Shown here piece after piece: positions 15,635 through 23,491 of a stretch of DNA of 64,000 bases (the first letter of the stretch is position 1; each line of letters opens with the position of its first letter). Under the pieces are notes generated by a model. The model was not told where the DNA came from, searched no databases, and saw only the letters and a list, made by a program, of their open reading frames with translations. The DNA comes from Fen-1258 sp964441505 (GTDB taxonomy: Bacteria; Bacteroidota; Ignavibacteria; Ignavibacteriales; Melioribacteraceae). The position numbers were made by a program, and so were the translations under genes. Location of the stretch: the NCBI GenBank assembly GCA_964441505.1, contig CAYTUV010000001.1, positions 1 to 64,000 on the forward strand, read 5' to 3'.

Positions 15635-15664
15635 CTGAAGTTTGCAAAGGAGAAGAAATCAATT

Positions 15665-15731
15665 GTCATTCCCGCAAGTTTTTAGCGGGAATCTATAAGA
15701 TGGATGCCCGATTAAAGCACTCGGGCATGAC
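15665..15731. repeat. GTCATTCCCGC double-hairpin repeat, copy 1
   Basis: GTCATTCCCGC pairs with GCGGGAAT to give the first hairpin (15665-15692). GATGCCCGA and TCGGGCATGAC give the second (15703-15731). The outer ends GTCAT and ATGAC are inverted. A close copy sits at 17322-17383. Such ATTCCCGC/GCGGGAAT units are widespread extragenic repeats in bacteria, and the Neisseria dRS3 unit is a known analogue in motif. Confidence 0.75.
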
Positions 15732-15820
15732 AACATTACTTTTCTAGACTCTATTCATCAGTGCGTAATTCTGGTTAATAAGAAGCATCGAATGAAAGAT
15801 GAAATAGCAGGGACGAAAAA

Positions 15821-16372
15821 ATGAAGTCATTAAAAGAAGCGGGACAAGAACACTTAAGCTGGACTCAGCCTAAAACAACCCATCAAATGTTCGAGCTGAA
15901 GTTGAAGGATAATTTGTATGGCACGCTGCATTTTCCAAAGTCTGTGGGATCTCTGGCGGAAGCGGAAACACTTGACGGCAAATGGACATTTAAACGGGTC
16001 GGATTTTTCACCACACGGATAACAGTACGGAAAAGCGGTGACGAAAATGATCTGGCTGTATTCAAACCCAATCTTATGGCTTCAAGTGGAGTGCTGGAAT
16101 TCTCTGATGGGAAAAAATTTCAGTGGAGTGCGGCAAATTTCTGGGAAACAAAATTCGAATTCAAAGATGCCGATGGAGGAGAGATAGTTACGTTCCGATC
16201 CGGAATGGAAGATCATAAATTAAAAGATTGGTTCAAGACACAGGCACGTGTTGAAATACCCGAACACAAATACAATCTCCCTGAACTTCCAATCATGATT
16301 TTACTCGGATGGTATTTAATAATCGTATTGCAGCTGGATTCTGCGGCGGGTGCGGTTGTGGCTTTGTCTTAA
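15821..16372 (+). CDS. Hypothetical beta-rich protein with a C-terminal hydrophobic segment
   Basis: A 183-residue protein not assigned to a family with confidence. Residues 20-140 are a run of short beta strands alternating with charged turns (GTLHFPKSVGSLAEAE, GKWTFKRVGFFTTRITVRK, SSGVLEFSDGKKFQWSAANF, VTFRSG), reminiscent of tubby/LURP-one-like barrels. The last 30 residues (PIMILLGWYLIIVLQLD) are hydrophobic and may anchor it to the membrane. There is no signal peptide. The stop overlaps the 3' end of the convergent lipoprotein gene by 4 bases. Codon use matches neighbours, so it is likely a real gene. Confidence 0.65.
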   Translation: MKSLKEAGQEHLSWTQPKTTHQMFELKLKDNLYGTLHFPKSVGSLAEAETLDGKWTFKRVGFFTTRITVRKSGDENDLAVFKPNLMASSGVLEFSDGKKFQWSAANFWETKFEFKDADGGEIVTFRSGMEDHKLKDWFKTQARVEIPEHKYNLPELPIMILLGWYLIIVLQLDSAAGAVVALS

Positions 16373-17190
16373 AACTTATATTCAATCGTAGGATTTTTTA
16401 GCGGTCTGCCGGACGGATCAAACATCACAAGTATAACCCGGTCATTGATTCCATAGTGACTTTTTAAGAACTGCTTCAGCGGATTCAGATCAAATTGCAC
16501 TTTCCTTGTTATATATGCCAGGCACATATCTCCGTTTGCCATGTGAGACATATTAATTGTAACTCTTGCAGGATTTGATTTCTCTATCTCTTTCAACGCA
16601 AATAATTCGATGAGGTGTTCCCTGCATCCGCCGCTGTACTCGACCGTAAAATCGAGAAGATCATTTGCGAGAGAAATCTCGGAAACATTCAACATATCTT
16701 TTCTTATCATTCCGGTATTACCTGCATCAATCAGTTGCACGGAATACGGAGACTTTCTGATTAGTTTTGTTACCCTGATATCAACATTATATTCTTCGGG
16801 TTTGATACGTCTATCCGATCTGGTTGAGGGAAAGAGGTTTATCAATTGAGTAAGATAATTGTCTATAACAATTTCGCGTGGTTCCAAAGTAGTATGAACC
16901 GTATAACGCTGAGAAGAATTGCCGGTTGTTATTCGCAAGAGTACTTCACCGTCTCCGGCCCAGATGCAGATTACATCGATCGGACAGCGCGAATCGGCGC
17001 CAACTCCCTCGAATCGCAAATTGAATTTACCGTCTATGGTCACTTCCTGTTTGTAATTAAGGTGAATTGTTACGGGTTCGTCCCTGATCGGAATAGAATC
17101 CTGATCGGGAAAAGGAATTTCGGAATATTGTGTACAGCTGGCAACAAAAACCAAAAGTGAAGTCGATAATATTTTAAACAATCGTTTCAT
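16369..17190 (-). CDS. Lipoprotein with a conserved Cys-rich beta domain
   Basis: A 273-residue lipoprotein with an N-terminal signal and lipobox LVFVASC (Cys19). Residues 40-130 contain the patch VGADSRCPIDVICIWAGDGEV, which recurs in small exported proteins of many Bacteroidota-like bacteria (a DSRCP...C.WAG signature) and is usually a domain of unknown function. The C-terminal half includes a GGCREHLIELFA segment and ends in an aromatic FKYEI-like strand (PTIEYKF). It is convergent with the preceding gene. Surface or periplasmic location is inferred from the lipobox. Confidence 0.8.
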   Translation of the reverse strand: MKRLFKILSTSLLVFVASCTQYSEIPFPDQDSIPIRDEPVTIHLNYKQEVTIDGKFNLRFEGVGADSRCPIDVICIWAGDGEVLLRITTGNSSQRYTVHTTLEPREIVIDNYLTQLINLFPSTRSDRRIKPEEYNVDIRVTKLIRKSPYSVQLIDAGNTGMIRKDMLNVSEISLANDLLDFTVEYSGGCREHLIELFALKEIEKSNPARVTINMSHMANGDMCLAYITRKVQFDLNPLKQFLKSHYGINDRVILVMFDPSGRPLKNPTIEYKF

Positions 17191-17321
17191 GGCACGCTCT
17201 ATTCTTTCGCTCGAAAACTTAATAAATACAGGATAAAATGAAAGGATAAAATTCAGTCATATGATTTCGAGATTTTGGATTCATTCTTTTCTATTGGATT
17301 AAATATCGAGGAACCGTAGTT

Positions 17322-17383
17322 GTCATTCCCGCATGTTTTTAGCGGGAATCTAACAAATGGATGCCCGCTTTCGCGGGCATGAT
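17322..17383. repeat. GTCATTCCCGC double-hairpin repeat, copy 2
   Basis: The layout is the same as in the copy at 15665-15731: GTCATTCCCGC with GCGGGAATCTA, then ATGCCCGC with GCGGGCAT. About two thirds of positions agree with copy 1. It lies between two minus-strand genes, 37 bases after the end of one, and could also end transcription. Confidence 0.75.
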
Positions 17384-17412
17384 AAATACCTCGATGCATA
17401 CAGCGAATATAT

Positions 17413-18324
17413 TTATTTTGCAGCCAACTCATCAAAAGTTTTTTCAAGATTCATCTTGCGTGCGCCTTCACGGCGTTCTTTAAGATCGCCGAATCCCGGG
17501 ATTTCATTTGCCGATGCTATCTGCTCTTTTGTTTTGCCGCTCTTTATTTCATTCGACACGAATTCATAGAGCGCCGTGAGATAATTTTTCATTGCAACAA
17601 CATCGCTCATTGAACCAGTGGCAGAATCATCAGTTAAGCCGTGTCCGAAGATGAAGGTAGTATCCTTTGAATAAAAATTGATTACTCTTTCCAATGCTGT
17701 AATCCATTGTCCCACCGAACCGCCGCCGCTGGAGTCGATGTAGGGATAAGTTCTGTTGAAAACAAGATCGCCTACATGTGCTACATTCGCTTTCTGAAAA
17801 TGAATTACGGAATCTCCGCCTGTGTGTGCTGGACCAAAGAATTTAGCCGAGACAGTTTCTGTGCCGATCTCTTGAGTCCACTCTTTTTTAAAAGTAAAAG
17901 TCGGATACGCCTGAGGTTTTGTAGCGTCGCCGCCGTACATTTTTTCCTGAAGAGCTTTGCAGTTTTCCTGTGCAATTATTCTTTCGGCAAAATCTTTTAA
18001 GTAGATATTCCCTGATGTATGGTCTCCGTGATGATGTGTGTTAAATAAAAGATCGATCTTGCGTGACGTTTTTTTCTGAAGCCCGGCAAGCATATTTTTT
18101 GCGCTCTCGGGAAATTGTGTATCGATCACAACAACAGCGTCATCGGAAACATACCAGCCGATCGTTCCGCCCCGCTCCGTGTAGATGCCGAGATTATCCC
18201 GCAGGTTTTTAAAGTTGCCCGCTGCCTGCTGAGACATTCTGCCGAAGTTTTTTGAGCCGGGTAGCAACAGACCGCCGGCGATTATCGAGGAAGCTTTTAG
18301 GAATTCTTTACGTGTGAATTTCAT
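17413..18324 (-). CDS. Exported metallo-beta-lactamase-fold hydrolase
   Basis: A 303-residue protein with an N-terminal export signal (KFTRKEFLKASSIIAGGLLL; only one arginine, so not a classic twin-arginine motif) and an MBL-fold domain. The metal-binding motif is THHHGDH (His97, His99, Asp101, His102), followed by GPAHTGGD, HVGDLVF and IFGHG, so both zinc sites look complete. It probably hydrolyses a small ester, lactone or similar compound in the periplasm. The relatives I recognise are generic MBL-fold metallo-hydrolases. Monocistronic on the minus strand. Confidence 0.88.
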   Translation of the reverse strand: MKFTRKEFLKASSIIAGGLLLPGSKNFGRMSQQAAGNFKNLRDNLGIYTERGGTIGWYVSDDAVVVIDTQFPESAKNMLAGLQKKTSRKIDLLFNTHHHGDHTSGNIYLKDFAERIIAQENCKALQEKMYGGDATKPQAYPTFTFKKEWTQEIGTETVSAKFFGPAHTGGDSVIHFQKANVAHVGDLVFNRTYPYIDSSGGGSVGQWITALERVINFYSKDTTFIFGHGLTDDSATGSMSDVVAMKNYLTALYEFVSNEIKSGKTKEQIASANEIPGFGDLKERREGARKMNLEKTFDELAAK

Positions 18325-18670
18325 TGTTGTCTTTTTCTCTTTTGTTTTGGCTGTAATGATTGATCACAATTTACAACAAAACCGGAGTGGAGCGCAAGAA
18401 GTTGGAAACAGTTTACCTGCCCGGCGGTTGTTTGTCGGGAAACCGTTTTTAATATGTGGTTTGGTAGAGACGCCATAACTTGTCCCGACTTAGCGGGATA
18501 TGGCGTCTTTACTAAGCCTTATTGATAAAGAGAAAAATCGAAAAGAAGAATAAATCTTTCAACCGCCCGGTTACAGGAGAAATTTCTTGATATTGAAATC
18601 AGCCTTGGGCAATTTGTAATTGTAAATATTACTTCATTTTGTTCGACTCCAAAAATTTAATAGGCATGAT
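18325..18670. other. Gene-free gap with a long imperfect hairpin
   Basis: A 346-base gap. AGACGCCATA (18468-18477) pairs with TATGGCGTCT (18499-18508), and inside it TCCCG pairs with CGGGA, giving an interrupted hairpin of about 41 bases. A CCGGCGG/CCCGGT-rich patch occurs near 18420 and again near 18565, and CCACCCGGTTACC recurs at 19221, after the ORF6N gene. No gene is seen. Confidence 0.5.
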
Positions 18671-19219
18671 ATGAAAACTAAATCATCCTCTCTTATTCCG
18701 ATCGAAAGAATTACTTCTAAGATATTTCTTCTGCGCGGAGAAAAGGTTTTGATCGATCATGATCTTGCAGAACTCTACGGCGTTGAAACAAAGAAATTAA
18801 AACAAGCCGTAAAGAGAAACAGTGAAAGATTTCCATCTGATTTTATGTTTCAGCTCACGACAGATGAATTTAAAAACTTGAGGTCACAAATTGTGACCTC
18901 AAGTTTACCCGGACAAAGAGCGGGCTGGGGCGGTAGAAGATACTTGCCTCTTGCATTTACAGAACAGGGTGTTGCTATGCTCTCTTCTGTTTTGAACAGC
19001 GAACGGGCAGTACATGTTAACATAGCAATTATGCGCGCGTTTGTGCAGATGAGAAAATTTTTGCAAAGCAGCGATGCGCTTGCCAAGAAATTGAACGAGC
19101 TTGAAAAGGAAACCCAAAAGAAATTTGCTAAACAACAGGAAGAGATTAAGTTAATTTTTGATGCCATTAAAGAATTGATGATTGAGAAAGAAAAACCGAA
19201 GAGAAAGATTGGATTCTAA
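18671..19219 (+). CDS. ORF6N-domain protein
   Basis: A 182-residue protein with an N-terminal ORF6N domain (residues 10-105: ITSKIFLLRGEKVLIDHDLA, then ELYGVETKKLKQAVKRN, FPSDFMFQLT, YLPLAFTEQGVAMLSSVL) and a charged coiled-coil tail (130-175). ORF6N is a DNA-binding-type domain related to KilA-N/Bro modules, common in phage and widely scattered chromosomal genes. The coding sequence contains a perfect palindrome at 18874-18906. It stands in a small accessory patch with an HNH nuclease gene. No phage structural genes are nearby, so a regulatory or selfish-element role is only a guess. Confidence 0.9.
   Translation: MKTKSSSLIPIERITSKIFLLRGEKVLIDHDLAELYGVETKKLKQAVKRNSERFPSDFMFQLTTDEFKNLRSQIVTSSLPGQRAGWGGRRYLPLAFTEQGVAMLSSVLNSERAVHVNIAIMRAFVQMRKFLQSSDALAKKLNELEKETQKKFAKQQEEIKLIFDAIKELMIEKEKPKRKIGF
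18874..18906. repeat. Perfect 16-bp-arm palindrome inside the ORF6N gene
   Basis: AAACTTGAGGTCACAA, one centre base, then TTGTGACCTCAAGTTT: 16 of 16 positions pair. It encodes KNLRSQIVTSSL within the ORF6N domain, just before the RRYLPLAFTEQG motif. Perfect symmetry of this length inside a coding sequence is unlikely by chance. Confidence 0.95.
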
Positions 19220-19299
19220 TCCACCCGGTTACCCGAAAAACTGCTTGATATTAAAAGGAAAGTTGGTGAAGTTGAAAACCACTAATTATGAGATAATGG

Positions 19300-20034
19300 A
19301 TGAGATCGTTTCTAATTAAGCAGAATTTTAAAATCGATGATATTATTTCTTATACCGAATTAGTTTCTGCTGAAGGCATCAATCTACAAAAGGGAATGAA
19401 TTTTAGTGTTCAGCCGGAATATTCAGTTCTGTTGATGTCTATTAGAAAAAATGCACCGTATGCTGATGAATATGATGAGAAAACTAATACTATTATTTAT
19501 GAAGGTCACGACGTACCGAGCAATTTAGCTGATGATCCTAAAAACGTTGACCAACCATTAACCACTCCTAAAGGCTCCTTAACGGAGAATGGAAAATTTT
19601 TCACAGCGGCTCAATCCTATAAAAATGGTATTATCAAAATCCCACATAAAGTAAAAGTTTATGAAAAAATTAAAGATGGTATCTGGTGTTATAAAGGATT
19701 CTTCAGCTTGGTTGACTCATTCATAGTCAACAATGGAACGAGAAACACTTTCAAATTTTACTTGCTACCAATTGAGATGAAATCATTTAAGAAAGAAATA
19801 ACAATTTCTCACACAAGACTTATTCCAACAAATGTAAAAGTTGAGGTTTGGAATAGAGATAAAGGGCAGTGTGTAAAATGTGGATCAAAGGAGAATCTTC
19901 ATTACGATCACGATTTACCATTTTCAAAAGGTGGAACAAGCCTAACCGCAGCAAACGTTCGAATACTTTGTTTGAAATGCAATCTGAGTAAATCGAATAA
20001 GATTTTATCTATACCACCTATATTTCTTAGTTAG
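19300..20034 (+). CDS. HNH endonuclease with SRA-like N-terminal domain
   Basis: A 244-residue protein. The C-terminus (about 180-240) is an HNH/McrA-like nuclease: CVKCGSKENLHYDHDLPFSK, then ANVRILCLKCN, with two CxxC zinc pairs and the catalytic His in HYDHD. The N-terminal 150 residues contain YSVLLMSIRK, NTIIYEGHD, TENGKFFTAAQSYKNG and a VKVYEKIKDGIWCYKGFFSL strand pair, which resembles the SRA/YDG-type base-flipping domain found with HNH in modified-DNA-dependent enzymes. If so, it is a type IV-like restriction enzyme; that reading is inferred. No methyltransferase gene is adjacent. The ATG at 19300 has a weak ribosome site. Confidence 0.8.
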   Translation: MRSFLIKQNFKIDDIISYTELVSAEGINLQKGMNFSVQPEYSVLLMSIRKNAPYADEYDEKTNTIIYEGHDVPSNLADDPKNVDQPLTTPKGSLTENGKFFTAAQSYKNGIIKIPHKVKVYEKIKDGIWCYKGFFSLVDSFIVNNGTRNTFKFYLLPIEMKSFKKEITISHTRLIPTNVKVEVWNRDKGQCVKCGSKENLHYDHDLPFSKGGTSLTAANVRILCLKCNLSKSNKILSIPPIFLS

Positions 20035-20054
20035 AACAGACTAATTGTCAGTAA

Positions 20055-20249
20055 TTATTCAATCTCTTCCTTAATTTCCGTCGGCTTGACTTCAGGTGCG
20101 GGGACCTCACACGACCCACCTGGACAAGCGTTAAATATTCCGGTGATCAGGGGAAATATTCCGACTATCCACCAACCCGCTTGAGAAATTAATCCGGCTA
20201 TAATTATTAATGCACCGATGCCAATTCTTATTTTTCTGCTCGCATCCAT
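20055..20249 (-). CDS. Small DUF2892-like membrane protein
   Basis: A 64-residue protein with the pattern of the YgaP-type inner-membrane domain: R-x-RIGIGALIIIAGLI, WWIVGIFPLITGIFNACPG, then a short acidic tail. Two membrane helices are expected. The ATG at 20249 with AAAGG upstream is preferred to the in-frame TTG one codon before it. It lies 15 bases after the trxB stop on the same strand and probably shares that transcript, which would fit a link to thiol/sulfur metabolism, as with rhodanese-fused relatives. Confidence 0.75.
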   Translation of the reverse strand: MDASRKIRIGIGALIIIAGLISQAGWWIVGIFPLITGIFNACPGGSCEVPAPEVKPTEIKEEIE

Positions 20250-20267
20250 CAATCAGCCTTTCGTTAT

Positions 20268-21221
20268 TTAGTTTGCTGAAACAGCAAGCATCTCTTTTTT
20301 CAAATTGTTCACATATTCGGAAGCGCTTAGAGCGGCAATAGTTCCGTCGGCAACCGCAGTCGTAACCTGTCTATATCTCTTAGCAATCGAATCACCCGCC
20401 GCGTAAACACCGGATATGTTTGTTGACATATTCTTATCAACAATAATTTCGCCGTTTTTGTTAAGAGAAATTTTGTCTCCGATCTTTTCCGTATTCGGAA
20501 CGTAACCGATAAAAATGAAAACGCCGTCAACTTTCATCTCAGTAATTTCTTGTGTCGCCTGATGCTGTATCCGTACTCTCTGCAGACTTTCCTCTCCGTT
20601 AAAATCAATTATCTTAGATTCCATTACAAAGCGGATCTTCAGATTATTCTTTGCTTCTTCAACGTAATGTTCAAGCGCCTGAAAATTATCGAACTGATGA
20701 ACAATGGTAACTTTTGATGCGTATTTTGTAAGAGATACAGCTTCTTCCAGAGCGGAGTTTCCGCCGCCGACAACAATAATTTCTTTATCCTGGAAAAAAT
20801 CTCCGTCGCACGTAGCGCAGTAAGAAATTCCCTTTCCTTTAAATTCATCCTCGCCCGGTATGCCGAGTGTTCTTGATTTTCCGCCAGTCGCTATAATTAC
20901 AGAGTGTGCTGTGTAGAGATCCTTACCATTTACTTCAACAAATTTTGTTTCTCCCTCAAGTTCGAGTTTGGTGATCCTGATATTCGATTTGATAACGCAC
21001 CCGAATTTTTGCGCCTGAGTTTTCATGTTACGTGCAAGCTGGTATCCGCTTATACTTTCAACGCCGGGATAGTTAGCTATCTCGTGGGTTAAAACCATCT
21101 GTCCGCCAACAGCGCCCTCGTTAAGAATAAGAGTGTTAACTTTTGCACGCGACAAATATATTCCGGCAGTCAAACCGGCGGCGCCCGCGCCTATTACAAT
21201 TACATCAAAATGATTTTCCAT
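20268..21221 (-). CDS. trxB: Thioredoxin reductase
   Basis: A 317-residue FAD/NADPH disulfide reductase. The FAD motif is VIGAGAAGLTAG near the N-terminus, the redox pair is Cys135-Ala-Thr-Cys138 in YCATCDG, the NADPH motif is VVGGGNSALEEA, and GVYAAGDS near the end binds FAD. The length is normal. I place the start at the ATG at 21221, which has AGAGGA upstream; the frame is open for 13 further codons but with no ribosome site. It is the natural electron donor for thioredoxins, and the atypical thioredoxin encoded at 21382-21726 lies just upstream on the same strand. Confidence 0.95.
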   Translation of the reverse strand: MENHFDVIVIGAGAAGLTAGIYLSRAKVNTLILNEGAVGGQMVLTHEIANYPGVESISGYQLARNMKTQAQKFGCVIKSNIRITKLELEGETKFVEVNGKDLYTAHSVIIATGGKSRTLGIPGEDEFKGKGISYCATCDGDFFQDKEIIVVGGGNSALEEAVSLTKYASKVTIVHQFDNFQALEHYVEEAKNNLKIRFVMESKIIDFNGEESLQRVRIQHQATQEITEMKVDGVFIFIGYVPNTEKIGDKISLNKNGEIIVDKNMSTNISGVYAAGDSIAKRYRQVTTAVADGTIAALSASEYVNNLKKEMLAVSAN

Positions 21222-21261
21222 TTTTCCTCTAAGTATGGTAGCGGCTGTCTCAAAAATCACT

Positions 21262-21352
21262 TCTTTGTCATACCGAGCGGAGTCGAGGTGTAACCCGGCT
21301 ATTTCATTTCTCGACTCCTGCCTACCGCAGGCAGGTCGCTCGAAATGACCTT
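21262..21352. repeat. CGAGCGA/TCGAAATGAC dispersed repeat with inner hairpin
   Basis: Between the thioredoxin and thioredoxin reductase genes, TTGTCATACCGAGCGGAGTC at the left is balanced by GTCGCTCGAAATGACC at the right, giving imperfect inverted ends. In the middle CTGCCT pairs with AGGCAG (21318-21334). This is a typical extragenic repeat of the CGAGCGA class. Confidence 0.65.
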
Positions 21353-21381
21353 AAAGATTTATAAAACAACCTTATGATAAT

Positions 21382-21726
21382 TTACTTGCCGAAATTTTCG
21401 TCAAGAATGCCTGTTACTTGATCTCTGCTTTGAATGCTGCTCGTTGCTTTTATGACTTTTCCATTCTTATAATAGATTACAAATGGGATTCCCTGGAAAC
21501 CGCGGACTTCCGGCAGATTGCGTATTACTTTTGCATCGGCGGTGTCAAATTCCATATCGGCAAATTTCACATTTGTGTATTCGCCTTCTAGCTCTTCCAT
21601 TACTTCGTAAACGGGTATGCACATAGGTCCCATTCTTCCACAGCAGATCATTACATTTTCGTTTTCCTGTAAAAGTTTTGCATGTTCCTGTTCCGATAAA
21701 ACGTGAGTTAAGTTTGTGTTTAACAT
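21382..21726 (-). CDS. Thioredoxin-fold protein lacking a CxxC motif
   Basis: A 114-residue thioredoxin-fold protein: VKFADMEFD strand, GIPFVIYYKNGK with the cis-proline at 81, and a C-terminal helix. The active-site region reads ICCGRMGPMCIPV with Cys28, Cys29 and Cys36, so the usual WCGPC is absent. If GP is aligned with the classic GP, the first Cys position is Met or Gly. It may use a wider-spaced disulfide or be a monothiol. AAGGAA precedes the ATG. It lies upstream of trxB on the same strand, separated by a repeat, and between the redox enzymes trxB and catalase. Confidence 0.85.
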   Translation of the reverse strand: MLNTNLTHVLSEQEHAKLLQENENVMICCGRMGPMCIPVYEVMEELEGEYTNVKFADMEFDTADAKVIRNLPEVRGFQGIPFVIYYKNGKVIKATSSIQSRDQVTGILDENFGK

Positions 21727-21892
21727 GATTAATTCCTTTTATTAATTTTATATCAGTTAGATGAGATAGAGGTGAAAAAGATTCAGAGAAGAAAAAAATC
21801 AGATCGATTAGTGAATAAACATAAAACTTTGAAAAAAATATGAACAGTTTGCAATGGGAGTTTTAACAGCATTCTAAATTTGTATTTCATTT

Positions 21893-21933
21893 TAAAGACT
21901 GCCGCAGAGAATAAATTCCGCGGCAGTCTTTTA
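21893..21933 (-). terminator. Hairpin terminator downstream of catalase
   Basis: AAAGACTGCCGC and GCGGCAGTCTTT form a 12-bp stem around AGAGAATAAATTCC, with T-rich flanks on both sides. It lies 50 bases past the catalase stop on the minus strand and upstream of the thioredoxin-like gene, so it probably ends the dps-catalase transcript. It could act in both directions. Confidence 0.75.
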
Positions 21934-21981
21934 AAAGAGGTTGATACGAATAAATATTTACTCTGCTTGGCTAAAGCATGT

Positions 21982-23436
21982 TTATTTTACTTCGTTGATA
22001 TTAATACCAAGCGCTTGCGCCACACCTTTTCCATAAGCTTCGTCAGCTTTTAAACAATTTCCGATGTGTCTAATCTTAATTTCTTTTGGTGCATCACCCA
22101 TTGCACGTGCAGTATTTTCAGACAGAGCCTGCTGCTGTGCTTTACTCATAAGTCTGAATAAATTTCCGGGCTGCGAATAATAATCTGTATCCTCTCTGTG
22201 ATTCCAATGATCGGCAGCACCTTCAAGACTAAGTGGCGGTTCTTTAAATTCCGGCTGTTCTTGCCATTCACCAAAACTATTTGGCTCATAACCAAGAGTG
22301 GCGCCATGATTACCATCAGTTCGCATTTGTCCGTCACGGTGATAACTATGATACGGACATCTTGGAGTGTTAACAGGAATTAAATGATGATTAACGCCAA
22401 GTCTATACCGTTGTGCATCGCCATAAGAAAATAAACGGCCCTGCAGCATTTTGTCCGGAGAGAAACCAATACCCGGAACTATATTTGCAGGATTAAAAGC
22501 AGCCTGTTCAACTTCTGCAAAATAATTTTCAGGATTTCTGTTTAATTCCATTATGCCCACTTCAATTAAAGGATAATCTTTGTGCGGCCATACTTTTGTA
22601 AGATCGAAAGGATTATATGGAGTTTTCGACGCATCTTTTTCAGGCATCACTTGAATAGACATTTTCCATTTTGGAAAATCACCTTTATCAATACTTTCCA
22701 GTAAATCTCTTTGGTGGCTTTCTCTATCCTTTGCAACTATAACTTCGGCCTCGTTGTCAGTCAGGTTTTTTATTCCTTGTTGTGTTGCTAGATGAAATTT
22801 TACCCATACTCTTTCATTTTTATCATTGATCATACTAAATGTGTGACTGCCGAAACCGTGCATATGTCTGTATGAATAAGGAATTCCTCTCTCACTCATT
22901 GTTATTGTAATTTGATGTAATGCTTCCGGCAGTGAGGTCCAGAAATCCCAGTTGTTTTTTGCACTACGTAAATTGGTACGCGGATCCCTCTTAACGGCAT
23001 GGTTTAGATCGGGGAATTTTAAAGGATCTTTTAGAAAGAAAACCGGTGTATTGTTTCCCACTAAATCCCAGTTCCCCTCCTCAGTATAAAATTTCATTGC
23101 AAATCCGCGAATATCCCGTTCAGCATCAGCGGCACCTCTTTCACCGGCTACTGTAGAAAATCTTACGAAAAGGTCAGTCTTCTTACCAACTTCAGAAAAG
23201 ATTTTTGCTTTTGTGTATTTTGTAATATCATTGGTAACTGTGAATGTCCCGTATGCACCGGAACCTTTGGCGTGCATTCTTCTTTCCGGAATGACCTCAC
23301 GATCGAAGTGAGCCAGTTTTTCTAAAAACCATACATCCTGCAAAAGCGCGGGCCCTCTTTTACCGGCGGTCATAATATTTTGATTATCGGCAACAGGGGC
23401 ACCGGAATTTTGTGTAAGCTTCTTTTTTCCTTTCAT
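21982..23436 (-). CDS. kat: Monofunctional haem catalase
   Basis: A 484-residue small-subunit catalase that converts hydrogen peroxide to water and oxygen. The distal His is in ERRMHAKGSGAYGTF, and FSTVAGERGAADAERDIRGF and NNTPVFFLKDPLKFPD supply the haem pocket including the distal Asn. The proximal Tyr is in RLFSYGDAQRYRLG. No export signal is seen. The ATG at 23436 follows a strong GGAGGA; the in-frame GTG at 23451 lies upstream of that site and is unlikely. It lies 55 bases after dps on the same strand, so a dps-catalase operon is likely, controlled from the divergent region near 24000. Confidence 0.96.
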   Translation of the reverse strand: MKGKKKLTQNSGAPVADNQNIMTAGKRGPALLQDVWFLEKLAHFDREVIPERRMHAKGSGAYGTFTVTNDITKYTKAKIFSEVGKKTDLFVRFSTVAGERGAADAERDIRGFAMKFYTEEGNWDLVGNNTPVFFLKDPLKFPDLNHAVKRDPRTNLRSAKNNWDFWTSLPEALHQITITMSERGIPYSYRHMHGFGSHTFSMINDKNERVWVKFHLATQQGIKNLTDNEAEVIVAKDRESHQRDLLESIDKGDFPKWKMSIQVMPEKDASKTPYNPFDLTKVWPHKDYPLIEVGIMELNRNPENYFAEVEQAAFNPANIVPGIGFSPDKMLQGRLFSYGDAQRYRLGVNHHLIPVNTPRCPYHSYHRDGQMRTDGNHGATLGYEPNSFGEWQEQPEFKEPPLSLEGAADHWNHREDTDYYSQPGNLFRLMSKAQQQALSENTARAMGDAPKEIKIRHIGNCLKADEAYGKGVAQALGININEVK

Positions 23437-23491
23437 CTTTTGTTCCTCCACAATTTATTATTCTTGTGATTTATTTGAGTAAGGGCTCTAT

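Noticed and set aside
17413..18324. Twin-arginine signal on the metallo-hydrolase
   Set aside because: N-terminus has TRKEFLK with a single Arg, not the RRxFLK pattern; Sec-type or modified Tat export remains open.
18874..18906. Palindrome as a terminator
   Set aside because: It is inside the ORF6N coding sequence and has no T tract; the frame continues intact.
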